DNA of 64,000 bases from contig NBBA01000006.1 of the NCBI GenBank assembly GCA_002794785.1, positions 1,736,001 to 1,800,000 of the forward strand, in the 5' to 3' direction. Under the pieces are notes generated by a model. The model was not told where the DNA came from. It searched no databases and worked only from the letters and a program-made list of their open reading frames with translations. Each line of letters starts with the position of its first letter. The stretch's first letter is position 1. Positions 35,258 to 46,977 of this stretch are shown here, in pieces. Source of the DNA: Coniferiporia sulphurascens. Taxonomy: Eukaryota; Basidiomycota; Agaricomycetes; Hymenochaetales; Hymenochaetaceae. The translations under genes and the position numbers were made by a program.

Positions 35258-37739
35258 ATGACCTCTCCGCTCGTCTTCTCCGCTGTTGTTCTCAGAGAGA
35301 AGCTCTTTCACGGGAACCGACATGAGGCACGAGCCCTAAGGTGAGTCGAAAGAACCTCACAAGGCGATGACTAGTACACTCGTGAGGCATGTTCTGCCTC
35401 GTGCTTCGCGGCACTGCGCCTGCGCACGGATTCTTCGCTACTTGGGACCAATCTCAGAGGTTGTTAGTATATTTGATATGGTCCATCTGCCCGGCACAGC
35501 ACTTACGTGCTGGATATTTGACAGCATCGTGCGGCTTCGAGCGCTTCCCCGCAGTCTGCGCAGGTACCAGCCATCAAACGAGCGCGACTCACTATCGAAA
35601 GATGTCCGTCTGCGGGGGTTAAGGTTTCCTTCTTTAAAAAATCAGTTCGGTGCATGTCAGTTGCGCAGCCCTAGAGTTCGATGCTCAGCCTTCCGTGGCT
35701 GTAATAGAGTTCTTGTCCGCCGTCTATAAAATATCACGCCGACTTGCTATGTTGTGTCTCGTGCGTTTGACTTGTGAAGTTTGTCTAGTCCTGCAGCATC
35801 AAGAAAAATGTGGTGGCAAACAAGTGGACTTTGCGCATTCAAGTACCGAGGTGCGTTGCGCAACTAAATCAGTCTTTCCTACTTGCATCTAACTATCTAC
35901 CTAGGCATTTACTTCGTTTCCGCCGATTCTCAGATCGATGGTTCTTCCTTCGAGCTGGGGTACAAACATCTTAAACAGGTTCCGGAGAGTAAGGAATCCC
36001 TTGAAGGTATGACTAACTACTTTACTTTAGTTTGCTGCACCGTTAACGCATATCTTCATTAAGTCTGGATAGAAAAGCAAAGAGCGTTTTACGATCAAGA
36101 GATCAGGTATCTCTCAGAGATGGGAGAAGATGTCGATTTTGGGTACTTTTACAGACCAAGCGCCAATCGACCAGAGGACGTCTATACGATCGATCTCGAC
36201 AGAAAGACATTCTCTATTGATGACAGCGTACATTTTCGCCTCGACACCATCCCGCGCGGTTGGAACGACGGCGCCTGGACTGATTATATGACTTTGGATG
36301 GCCTCGGCACGCGTTGTCTCATGCCGTCTACGCCGCAAGAGTACACCGCCGATCTTCATCCCTTGATCATAGTTCCGAGGCGGGATATGACGACGTATCG
36401 AGCATTGCGGCCGCGCCCAAGATTAATCAAGCCGGAGGAGTGGATGTTCCCGTCGTCCTGGGATACGGCGTCTCGTATCCTGACTACGACGGTCGCTAAA
36501 AGTATCCTCCACCTTCTTTACGGAGAACTAGCAAGTGTTCACCAGTACCAGCCGAATGACCCGAGGTTTCAAAGAGCTGCGGAGCTCCTTCTGCGTGCGT
36601 GTGCTCCTGGATTTCTCGGATTCTCTACCGACGGCCCGGATCAAAGAGTCGAGCAGGCTGAAGAGAATATGAACGGGAAGTTTACGGGTCGACGAAGCGG
36701 CTTGTACTACTGGTTCAGAGGGTGTTTGATCGTCCTTTCAAGCAAGCTCGACTCCGAGAAACATTTGCATGCAAATGTTGGCCTTGTCGTCGCTCGTATG
36801 CGCAAGAGGGGTATCAGGAGATGTACTGCCCTCCTCTGGTCCGTTAGACACGTCGCGGTGGTGACCATGTCCGAAACTACTCGTCTCTCCGGCAACGGCA
36901 GATACCACAACACCGTAACCCAAGTCGCGCACAGCGCTGCTATGCCGGTTCTCGCTGCATACGGCGTCGACGACTCGGCACTGGCAAAAAGTCTGCATCT
37001 CCTCGCCCATTGCTTACGTCCGTATCAGCTGCGCGATGAAAAGGGTCTTCCCGTTGTTTATGGCACTAGCATACACTCGGGTTCAACAATAGGGCGCTGC
37101 GAAGAAGTCGGCGGCGGCGACCGTCGGCCCCTCCCCATGGATATCATCCTCGAGATCGCCCACCTCATCGACGTGGACACGTACAACGCCGCGTTCAGCC
37201 GCCTCTCGCGGACCATGCGTGCGGAGTGGGCACGCCGTCCACGTATCGGACCGTACAGCGTGTATGGCGCACACGCCACGGTACCCCCTCACTCTGACTG
37301 TACGTCGCTCCCCGAATACTTCGCTATGGCGCGCGACAACTGCCGCCTTGCGGCGCACGTCCTGGCGCCTGACGGCGGTGACGGAACGTTGGAGTGCCAG
37401 CCGGTCCAGCTCGGGTTATTCTACCACGGACGGCGTCCTGAGGGGGAGTGCGCTCGGTCTTCCGGCGGGAGCACTAGCTCTTGGGACTCGGGCTCGGATA
37501 TCGATATCGATATGAACCTTGCTTCTGAGCCTGGGCTGGCGCGGGAGCAGGAGAGGGGACCAGAGCCGATAGTGAGGTTAGAGGCGCTGGGAAGCTCGGA
37601 GCCCGTTTTCGTGCACTTGCCGCCGAACGCTGGAGTGGGTTTCCATTATCCGGGGCATCGAGGATCACTGTGGCGGTGGGCTGGCAGACAAGAGACCCCG
37701 CTCACGGTGTTGGCTGTGAACTTGAGATATTCATCTTAG
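35258..37739 (+). CDS. Hypothetical protein with an F-box-like segment
   Basis: The family is not recognised. A large uninterrupted final exon (about 36058-37739) encodes DVDFGYFYRPSANRPEDVYT, DSVHFRLDTIPRGW and much more. Immediately upstream, a short intron (about 36009-36057) joins it to GIYFVSADSQIDGSSFELGYKHL. A segment at about 37120-37240, RPLPMDIILEIAHLIDVDTYNAAFSRLSRTMR, resembles an F-box-type helical motif (LP.DI..EI). A low-complexity Asp/Ser patch (GSTSSWDSGSDIDIDMN) precedes a FVHLPPNAGVGFHYPGHRGS tail. The likely first exon starts at 35258 (MTSPLVFSAVVLREKL). The exons between 35340 and 35900 are my least certain joins. If the F-box call holds, it would be an SCF ubiquitin-ligase substrate adaptor, but the N-terminal 300 residues remain unexplained. 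Confidence 0.6.
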
Positions 37740-39015
37740 GTTATAAGAGGGCAGTGCCAAAAACGTGGCTGCCCTTCCAGGGCGACACCTGACTGTATGC
37801 GCGAGAAAAAAAATAGTGTGGTCGATCAGTTTTAAGTAAATACAAGGCTAGGGCGTACGTACAAAAGAGTCCCCAGTGGCTGCAGATAATATAGTTACAG
37901 ATAGTCAACGTAGTTTATCTAGTGCTTACTGATGTTTGTGTAACAGATATGTTTTTAGATATATGATAAAACTCTGTAGAAGCCCCCAGTGGGGGAAATT
38001 GAAAGCGTGGCAATGATTGGCGCGCTGGTGCCGCCATACATTGAGTACCATACATTGAGTTCTCTTGATTTTGTATTAGTCAGTGTAAAATGTCGCTCGT
38101 TCCCTTCAACTGTCGGGACTCACCGACACAGCAAAAAGGGAAGCAAAGATACCGTAACTAAATAGAGATCGTCCGTCCAGACTGTATTGTACAAACTCCG
38201 AAGACATACGGTACAAAAGGACTTGGCGGCATACTCAGGCTGTATAATGATAGTCACAGATTAGAAGCGCGGAACAAACAATTTGGCAATTGGAAGGTTG
38301 GAAAGACGGCATACTAGACTACTAGTGGGAAAGATGAAAAGGCTATTTTCATTGTGATTCAGGTTACGAGTCTTCGATTGTTACCCTTGTGTCGATCATT
38401 CGGGTCAACATGTCAATGCAGGAATGGGCGAGATGCGCGGGAAGCGAAGAAAGAAGCCTGAGAGAAGCAGAAACGAAGATTTTGGAGCGTCGATACGATG
38501 GAAGGGTACTACACGAGTCGGGGGATATGGAAGAAGATTCAGACAATAACCAAGAGGACTCCGAAAACAAATCTCTGTACAGGATATAAAATAAGATAAA
38601 ATGTCCACATCGAAAACGAAAGGAAAGAAAAAAAAAAATCCCAACTAAAAAAAAGAACAACCAAACCAAACCAAAATGATTCTAGTCCTATCAGTCCAGT
38701 TCCCCGAGCTCTTTAACATGATAACACGATTTACTATAACAGACATGACTAATGGGAAGAAACGGACACGCGAGATAAAGGAGGGGGATATGATCAGGAG
38801 ATGTCATAGTACATCTGGTGTGTGTTGAGCGAGTGTTCTGTCGGCGCTCGTGTAATTAGTGCTTTCGTTCGTCGCGTTTTACCGCGGTAAGTCCGGATTT
38901 GGGGGGGAGGGGGGGGCAGAGGCGATCCGGACGTGCGTATGCTGAGGCGGAGGAAAGGAGAGGGGGGAATCCAGGTAGTGTTGTCCGGGCGTCCGTAATG
39001 GAGGAGATACACACG
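37740..39015. other. Intergenic between convergent genes
   Basis: About 1.3 kb separate the plus-strand gene ending at 37739 and the minus-strand glycosidase ending at 39016. The sequence is low-complexity in places, with A-rich and G-rich runs near 38620-38680 and 38900-38916. No gene is called. Confidence 0.5.
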
Positions 39016-40988
39016 CTAGGCATAGTAACTAGTGGCGTTCGACCAGCTCGACGAAAGCACGACAGCGATGAAACTAACGATCGCAAGCGTCCACGGGGTG
39101 GGCGCCGCCACAGCCAATTGCGCGCCGTTCGCGCCGACCGCGCCATTTTGCACCCAGTCGCGCCACGCCGAGTACATCTCGATAACGAAGGCCTGGCCCT
39201 CGGGGCTCTGCGAGCCCTGATCGCCGAACGAATCTGGGTTGACGACAGGCGTAAGCCAGCCGTCTACGGAGAAGTGCGTCATGTTCGTCAGTCTGGACGC
39301 GTCGACGAAGGAGGTGCCGATGCCTGCGCTGGGCGACCAGAGCGATTTGCGCACGGCCTCGGCGGTGGGTAGATGTCGGTAGGTAGAAGTGAGGAGGGCG
39401 GTGCGGTAGACGGTTGCGGCGAGGAGCGCGGCGGAGGAGGCATCTGCGAAGGTGCTGTTATTATCGGCGTAGTTGTTGAAGAGGTTGTCGTCGCGCTGTA
39501 TTAAATAATATGAGATGTGTATAGAGCAGTCGTTTAGACACAAGGGCTTACAATATGTTGATACATTCCGTCGTGGATTTCGTTAACCCAGTTGGTAAGA
39601 TCATTCACTTCGCTTTTCAGCGCCTTGCTGTATTGGCTATTCTTGATGGTGCCAAGGACGCGGAGCATACCCGCCGCCGCCCAACCGTTGCCCGTGCTCC
39701 AATGTCCCTCGTCCTGGAAGTCGCTGCCCATAACAACGTGCTTCCATAAATTATTTGCAGACTCGTCCCGCAAGTAGTTGCGGTAGAGTGATATCTGGGT
39801 ATATGCGGCCTCGACCATAGATTGATTATTTGTCATCACACCGTAGTATGCAAGGAACGGCGGAACCATATACACGAAGTCGGACCTATAGCGTAAAGGA
39901 AATTAATATCATCTTTACTATATTAATGAATTTAAAGAGATGAACTGTACCATAACTGAAGTTCCGACACTCGATGACTTAGCGCGCCGTCACTGGTCCT
40001 TGGCACCGACGACCAAAGATAATTCATCTGATCCGTCGCCGCCTGGCCGAAGTCAATACTACTATTGCTCTGGCCTGTCCAGTTTGCGATCAGCGCAGCG
40101 ACGCCATTGCTCGCAGGGTCCGCCGCACTGCCATCACCCACGACGAGCGGCTGCGGGCCGGTCAGCCCGCCGCTCGCTTTCGTGCGATTTACAACCACTT
40201 CCGCGATGATGCTGAGCACGGTGTCGAGCGACCCGGGTGCGGACTTGGAGGGTGGGAGGCTTGTATTATTGAGGACGGAAAAAGAAGGCGTGTCGAGCTC
40301 GATGAGTGCCTGCTCGCGTGTCCCGAACTCCCAACTGACAGGTTAAATGGAAGAGATGGTGAGCAAAACTCATCGAGAGGTCAGGGAAAAACGAGAATAA
40401 AAATGAATATAAAAACGCGCTGGAGCATCAATACGGGGAGGCACGCATCAAGCGCATTCAATTGCGCACGTGCACAGGTATGACGCCAAAGCCACTGAAA
40501 CAATGCAATGCCCGACCTGAGTGAAAATTTGCAGACTTCGTTCGACGCGCTAACCTGCGTTAGGTTTGTGCGTCTGCATTCAAACAGGCCTCTCGAGGAG
40601 GAGTGGGAAAAGAAGTGACCATACGGATGATATGCTCAATCCGACGCGTTCTGCAGAGTACCAGCCGGGTCGCAGTCTCACATATCGACAAAAGAGCACG
40701 GCTCCCCCTTCTCCGGATGCTTCGAAAAAAAAAAACCCCACTACTCAAACTCTGCTTTCCCGATATCCGCCTAGGCGGCCGAGACCGGGACCCAACGATG
40801 CAAGAGATAGGCAGGGCTCACCTGTGAGTTGCGCCCGCGGCAAGACGCTCGACGACGATGGCGATCTGCGCGTCCGTGAGGTTCTGCTGTGCAGCTACGC
40901 GAGGCGCGTCGGAAAACGCTAGCGCGAGGATGCCAACCACGAAGGTCGCAACCGGCCGCCGGAGGACGGTAGGCGGCAGAACGAGCAT
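39016..40988 (-). CDS. Secreted six-hairpin glycosidase (GH88/GH105 type)
   Basis: Enzymes of this fold hydrolyse unsaturated or substituted oligosaccharides, often from pectin. The exact family and substrate here are inferred from fold signature only. Exon 1 encodes a hydrophobic signal sequence (MLVLPPTVLRRPVATFVVGI) ending near APRVAAQQN. Core motifs are DGALSHRVSELQLW, SDFVYMVPPFLAYYGVM, and GHWSTGNGWAAAGMLRVL followed by WVNEIHDGMYQHI. The C-terminus has a hydrophobic tail (TPWTLAIVSFIAVVLSS) of the kind that guides GPI anchoring. The first intron (about 40335-40821) is unusually long, near 487 nt. Later introns are 50-80 nt. The stop is at 39016-39018. Confidence 0.85.
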
Positions 40989-42116
40989 CGTGCACGCTAT
41001 TCAAGTGTGCTGGGGGCCGATGTCGAGCACTCCAAAGGGGAGGAGGGAGGAGGGAGAAAAGAGAGAGGCGAGAGAGGGAACACGGAAAGACAAGGGATAC
41101 GAGAGACAGAGATTTCGTTCCGGACGGTACTGTTATTAAGAGGTCCATGGCCCGGGGTGTATAAGCTATTTTTGGGCGCAATAGGGCTAATATTAAAAGT
41201 AAATGCTTCTTATAGGCACATCACTTACATAAGGATCTGCCGGCGTCAACACTACATTCCAAGCCGTAATTTCACATCGCCAATCCGTGGTCCACAGAGT
41301 CGAGCGAAAAGAGGCAGAAGGAGCCTTTATCGCAGAATGCTACCCCCGGATGGCTATTGAGGATTATGTCACGAGAAAGCATGTCCACGAGCACTATTGC
41401 CGGCTTCTTACTTGCAATCCATTGCGCTTCCGAACCTTGTCCTCCCACATGGACTAATTGAATTGTTGACATCCTCCAAGGACCAAGGATGATCCCTAGG
41501 TATTCATCAAGGAACGCGCACAAGAGTTACAATCCTCGGAGGGCTCAAGGAGGTTGTTTTTTCCCTCAGGCAGGCGCCCAAAGCCTAATTAACAGCAAAA
41601 AGGGCTGCGGATGCGCTTCGCACGCCCCGGGCCACGCAGGTGTGCGAACCCCGCGCTAGAAGACTGCTCGGAGAAACCTATCGAAGTGGATGCACACCTC
41701 AGTTGAGAATATCTGATTGTGAAGATGTACGCCTCTGATACCCCGGGCCACTCGCTGGCACTCAGAGGGATAGAGGTGCAGGACTTGAAAGAAAAAAACT
41801 TGACCTGCATATTCAAATTCACGACTAATAGCGAATCCGTCAGATCGCGTCGATCTGATGGTGGTTATAATTTCAGGCTGATTCCGGATGCAACCGGGTC
41901 TATCAATATTGTACCCTGTGGTCGATCCACAAGCAGATAAGCCAAGGCGACTGCCGTTATTGTTGAGAAGGCGCTCTATGTACACGGCGCGTACACTAAA
42001 ATTATGTCGGGTAGTGCTACAGGGAGAGAAAACAACACGGAGGATAAAGAAATGTAATCAGAATCAGAGCAGTACACCAATGTCACATAAGCAAAAAGGC
42101 CAAACAAATGTCCACT
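40989..42116. other. Intergenic, about 1.1 kb
   Basis: This holds the promoter of the secreted glycosidase and the 3' side of SMC2. The A/G-rich block at 41036-41100 is low complexity. Short frames at 41589-41985 lack any conserved motif. Confidence 0.5.
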
Positions 42117-45100
42117 TCACTTCCCCGCTGCGGTCCTCCCTCTCCTTCTCCCGCTTTCGCCCTCATTCTCCTTGTCCGCGCCGGCATACAGCGCAGGCGT
42201 CGAGCGCTGCGCAGTGCGCTCCACGATACTCGTGCCGTCGCGGAAGCGTGTCCGGAAGAGCACGTTCGCGTTCGTGAACAGGCCCTCTTTGAGCGAGACG
42301 ACGATGAACTGCGAACCCTTGAACCGCGTCCGGAACAGTTGTCCGATGTGTTGCGTGTGCGACAGGTCCAGCGCCGCGTCGATTTCGTCGAGGATATACA
42401 TCGGTGCGGGTTTGAACTGCAGTAGTGACATGATCAATGATAGGGCGATGAGTGACCTGTCGAATTATCTAAGTTAGAGTTTGCGCTACGGCTTTGGTTA
42501 CTAGCCGTGTGCCTACCGCTGTCCACCACTGAGCTCAGTCAAACTTTGCTTCCATACGGTGCCGAGCTGGACTTTTACTTCAAGACCCTGTGTTAGGTCC
42601 TGGCCTTCGGGCGGTTGGAGTTTTGCGAAGTTTCCGGGAAGAAGCTCTGCAAAGATTCCACCAAAGTCACTGAGAAAAGGAAAACAATCATAAATAAGCC
42701 CCCCTCCCGAGCTTTAAAAGGATCAATACGCACCCGCTAACCTTTTCCCACGTTTTCTGCAGTGCGTCGCGCTTGTACCGATCGAGCTCCTCGATGGTCT
42801 CTTCGATCTTCTCTTTATCTTTTACCACAGTTGCGTGCATTTTCTTCAGTGCCGCCTCCCTCTTTTCCACACTGCGAGACGAACGAATGAGTGGGACACA
42901 TGACAAGGGACAAAGGTTCGACGTACCTGTCAATCATGTTGAGCACCTTCGGGTTGATCTTCTTCTTCATCCCTTTCTGCTGCTCCTCGAGTTCACGTGC
43001 CTTCTCCTTCAACCGTCCCATGTCGTTCGCGGCAAAGTCAAACGCAGACCCGGGCTTGCCAAAAAATCTACAAGGCGTCTTGAGGTCAGAGCCGCTCCGA
43101 CGTGCTTATGAATAGAAAATAGTGACAGACGACGTACTGTTTCTCCTCAATAATCCACTCGTGCATCTTCTCCAGATTGGCGACGAAGTTCTTCGCGGCG
43201 ACCTTATCTTTCGCGAGCGCCTGTATCTCGTGCTCGAGTTTCTTTAGATGTAGGTCCGCGTCTGAGATAGCCTGCTTCTTGTCCTTAATAACGCCCTCGA
43301 GCTCCTTCAGTTCATTGTCGAACCGCGTCAACGTCGCGCGCTCCTCCTGAAGTTTCCTCAAGGCCTCGGCATGGGCCGTCTATCAAAAAAGAATGAACAG
43401 TTAGGAACATTCTGGACGGTAGCGATGGCAGCTATCCTGACCTCGTTCTTAGTCAGTTCCTTAACAAGCTTCTCGAGCTCTTTGCGGAGACTGGCTACGC
43501 TCTTCTCGGCATCAGCAACGGAAGCATTCGCGTTCTCGATGTCGCCTTCTGTTTGTTCTAAACGGGCGTCAGCCTTTGTATGTACTCCCGCGCTGAAACA
43601 CACCTAGCTCGAGAGTAGCAGTCTGGAGCTCCTTCTGCTCCGTCTTGACCCGAACAGACTGCTTTTGAAGAGTGGACTTGAGCTTGGAAATCTCGGACTG
43701 TCGAGTAGATAATAAACATGGATTAATTATTATATCGCATACCACGAAAGTGTGCTGGAATACCTTAAGTTCGTTGATCTTGCCCTCCTTGTTGTTCTTG
43801 AACTCGTCCATATCTTTTTCGAGCTTCGAGCACTCGACTTTAGCCTCGCTTTGTCTAGTTTTCGCGGATTGAACGGCTTCTTCTAGCTCAACGATGACTT
43901 TCTTGAGAGCCTCTATCTCAGAGCCGACCTGAGGAGATTTTAGCATTCATATAATAACCAAATTCGGTTTTCACTTACACGAGCGGCATTGCTCCCGCCC
44001 ATCTGCTCCTCGACTAACCTCATCTCGTGCTCCTTGATCTCCAAATCGCTTCCCATCTTCTTCCATTGCTCGCGCCTTGCTCGACTTCGCTCTGCCTCTG
44101 TTTCCAGAATCTCCAAGCGCTCCCGCGCCTCCCGTAGCTTCTGCTCGGCCCTTTGCAGTTCCTGGACCTTGACAAGAATTCCGCTTCCGCTGGGCGCCGA
44201 ACCCCCGCTTAATGTGCCTGAGGGGTCGTACACATCGCCGTCGAGCGTGACAGAACGTACACCGCCAACCTCCTTAGAAAATGTGGCGAGCTTTGCGGAT
44301 TCCGCGTCATCGCAGACAAGAGTATCACCGAATACGTATGCCATGGCATTTGAAACTTCCTCGGGATACACGACGAGTGATAGGGCGAGGCGCACTTTAC
44401 CGGGGGCAAGGCGCGTTGCAATTTGCAGTTTCTTTTTTCATGTACTATCAGCGCGAGAACACGAAAAGAGGATGGAGGACATCCTTACCTGTGCAGACAT
44501 TTTATGAGAGTTGATCTTGTTCAAGGGAATGATCGTCACTCGCTTCTTCAGCCTGCCGTTCTGAAGAAGCTCCTTTCCGACTTTCTCGTCCTGGACAACG
44601 ACATTGTAAAGCTTTCCACCCGCAGTAATCTCAAGCGCTGTTGACTTGGGGTAATCGGAAGGGTCCAACGTGATCAATGACGCGATCAAGCCCTTAACCT
44701 TTGAGCGATCAAAATTTGGCGAGGGAGAAGTATAACTGAAGTCTAAAGAAGCGAGTCGTTGACGTATCGCGTCGCGCTTCTGTCATATATTTTAGTGAAA
44801 TTTTAGAATTGGTCTCCGAGCGCTTACCTCCGTCAGCTGCCGCACTTCCGCCCTGGCGTTCCGAAGCGCAATTTCGCTTTGCGTCTCCTTTTCCGTGCTC
44901 CACCCACTCGCCTCCACCCTTTTTCCAAGCGCCTCTACTTCCCGCTTCTTCGCCTCGAGGTTTCGCTCCCCCTCACCTGCTTCCTTCTCGACTTCCTTCC
45001 ACCGCTTCTCCAGCGTCTTCAGGTCCTTCTGTGACATGCCAAGCTTCACACGGCTTTGCTCCTCCTCAGCAGCAGCTTGGGCAAGGCGCGCCTTTGCTTC

Positions 45101-46529
45101 CGCGAGCTGTCCCATATAACCTCCGCCCGTGCTACTCGAGGATGAGAGTCCTGTCAGGAGAGTTTGTAAGAGCTCTTCTTTGCCATTTAGCGCCGTCTGT
45201 GTGGTGGCGTGTGTTTCTTTTACGCTGTTATGAGATTTTGTGAGATCTTCGACCTTCGCGCGCTTGGAAGCGAGGGACGCGTCGAGCTGGGTCGATTAAA
45301 TGATGTGAGTAAGCTATTGACCAACTGAATGGGGAACGCACCTGTTTCGTCTCCTCAACTAGCGCTACAACTTTCCTCTCTTCTTCCCCAATCGTCGTCT
45401 TCTTGATATCCGCCTGCGTTTTCATTTTCACCAATACTTTCTCGAGCTCTGCTACCTCTTCGTCCTTCTTCTTGAACTTTCCGCCCTTCCTCATTTCTTC
45501 CTCCCTTTTGGCTTTAACTTCCTCGCAGTCTTTTTCCGCTGCGTGACATTCTTGAATAAGCCTGTCCTTTTCCTTCTTGCCTCGTGTCAAGTCATGCTCC
45601 TTCTTGGCAGCGTCCGCCTCCTTGCGTGCCACCCTCTCATGTCCCTCCGTCCATTCCCAGGCACGAAGGAGCCTGCCGATACGTTCAAGTTCCGAACATG
45701 CCTTTTGCCACTGAAGGAAAGTGCGCTTTTCCGCGCGCAGCGTGTCAAGCTTCGGGATAATTTCCTCCGTGAGCAGAGCAGATATCTCGTCGACGCGCTT
45801 CTCCTTCTTCCCCATCGTCTTCTTCGCCTTGTCCTTCCGCTCCTCAAACATACGCGTTCCCGCAGCCTCTTCGACCATCCCGAGAATCTCCTGCGGCCGC
45901 ATATTTAGGACTTTGGTGATACGTCCTTGCATGATAAGGAAGTTCGGGTTGTTGATATTCAGTTGCACGCCCTGAAAAAGCGTCTGTATCGTGTGTTGTT
46001 GTGATTTATGACCGTTGAGGAGATACTTTGAAACGTTTGGTAAGGCGATCTGTGAGATGGTTATGACGAGTCAAGACTTGAGAATATATGAACCTATAAT
46101 CTAACCTGACGCGTCACGGTGATCTGTTTACAGTTCTCCAGCCCGACTGGACTCTTCTCCCTGTCAGAGTTGTCGAAGACAATCGTTACGCTAGCCTTCG
46201 TTATTCCGGCCTGACCACGCTTATAGATGAGATCCTGCTGGTTTTGGGCGCGCATCTGGTTGTACGCGTCAGACAAGTGGTTCGATAGAATGATAGCACG
46301 GGGATAGTTACCGACGACATGTTAGTGATTCCGAGTACAAAACATATTGCGTCCAGAATGTTAGATTTACCTGAGCCGTTGAGGCCAGTAATTGCGTTGA
46401 ACGACGTGTCCCATCCCGTTATCTGTGTCCGTACAGGATAGGACTTGAATCCTGAGAGGGTGTCAGCCAGCGATTTACACGTCGGTTATAATTTCACTCG
46501 CCTTCCAGGACCAATTCTTCAATGCGCAT
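42117..46529 (-). CDS. SMC2: Structural maintenance of chromosomes protein 2 (condensin core subunit)
   Basis: With SMC4 it forms the condensin ring that compacts mitotic chromosomes. [10 protein letters not shown] then [20 protein letters not shown] and the Walker [10 protein letters not shown] lie at the 5' end. [19 protein letters not shown] text (seen as [16 protein letters not shown]) and [12 protein letters not shown] are SMC2 hallmarks. Two long coiled coils flank the hinge domain ([34 protein letters not shown]). The C-terminal head has the ABC signature TELSGGQR and Walker [13 protein letters not shown]. The first intron (46452-46501) starts with GC instead of GT. About a dozen further introns use GT..AG. 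The stop is at 42117-42119 and the tail is basic ([11 protein letters not shown]). Confidence 0.95.
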
Positions 46530-46977
46530 GTTGTGGTTGACGTGAACGCGTCGAGGCGCGTTTGAGGCGTTCTGCAAGACGCGTTGATACATGTTTACCC
46601 CCGAATCGGTAAGTAACGGCTAGGTGTCACGCCCGCATAATTGTGTTTAATTCCCCGACGAAGTATTCATTGTATGTATCTTGTATTAGTGTTCGAAAGT
46701 TGATGAGACGCGCATCAAGCATGTAGCTTGATGGATGCGCCTGCTGATCTATCCGCCTTGAATAAACATGCAAGTACTGTAATTTCAACAGGCTTCTCGG
46801 CATTGGGCTGTGACATGACGCCCGTTTTGTGTCACGTATTTCCGCTGCAGCGCAGTGCAAGACTTCGCAGAGCTGTGCCACTCATCTGCGCGGAAGCCTG
46901 CGCTCCTACACTGCTGTCCTCGACCACCAACACGCTTTATTCACCCACAAAGGTCCAAACTACAAACTGGCACCGCC
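46530..46977. promoter_or_regulatory. Divergent promoter, SMC2 / DUF262 gene
   Basis: The two start codons point away from each other across 448 bp. Shared regulation is possible. I found no convincing TATA box or cell-cycle element by eye. Confidence 0.5.

Noticed and set aside
38364..38669. Minus-strand frame with an apparent hydrophobic stretch near A/T-rich DNA
   Set aside because: The hydrophobic run comes from poly-T sequence and no start context or homology supports a gene.
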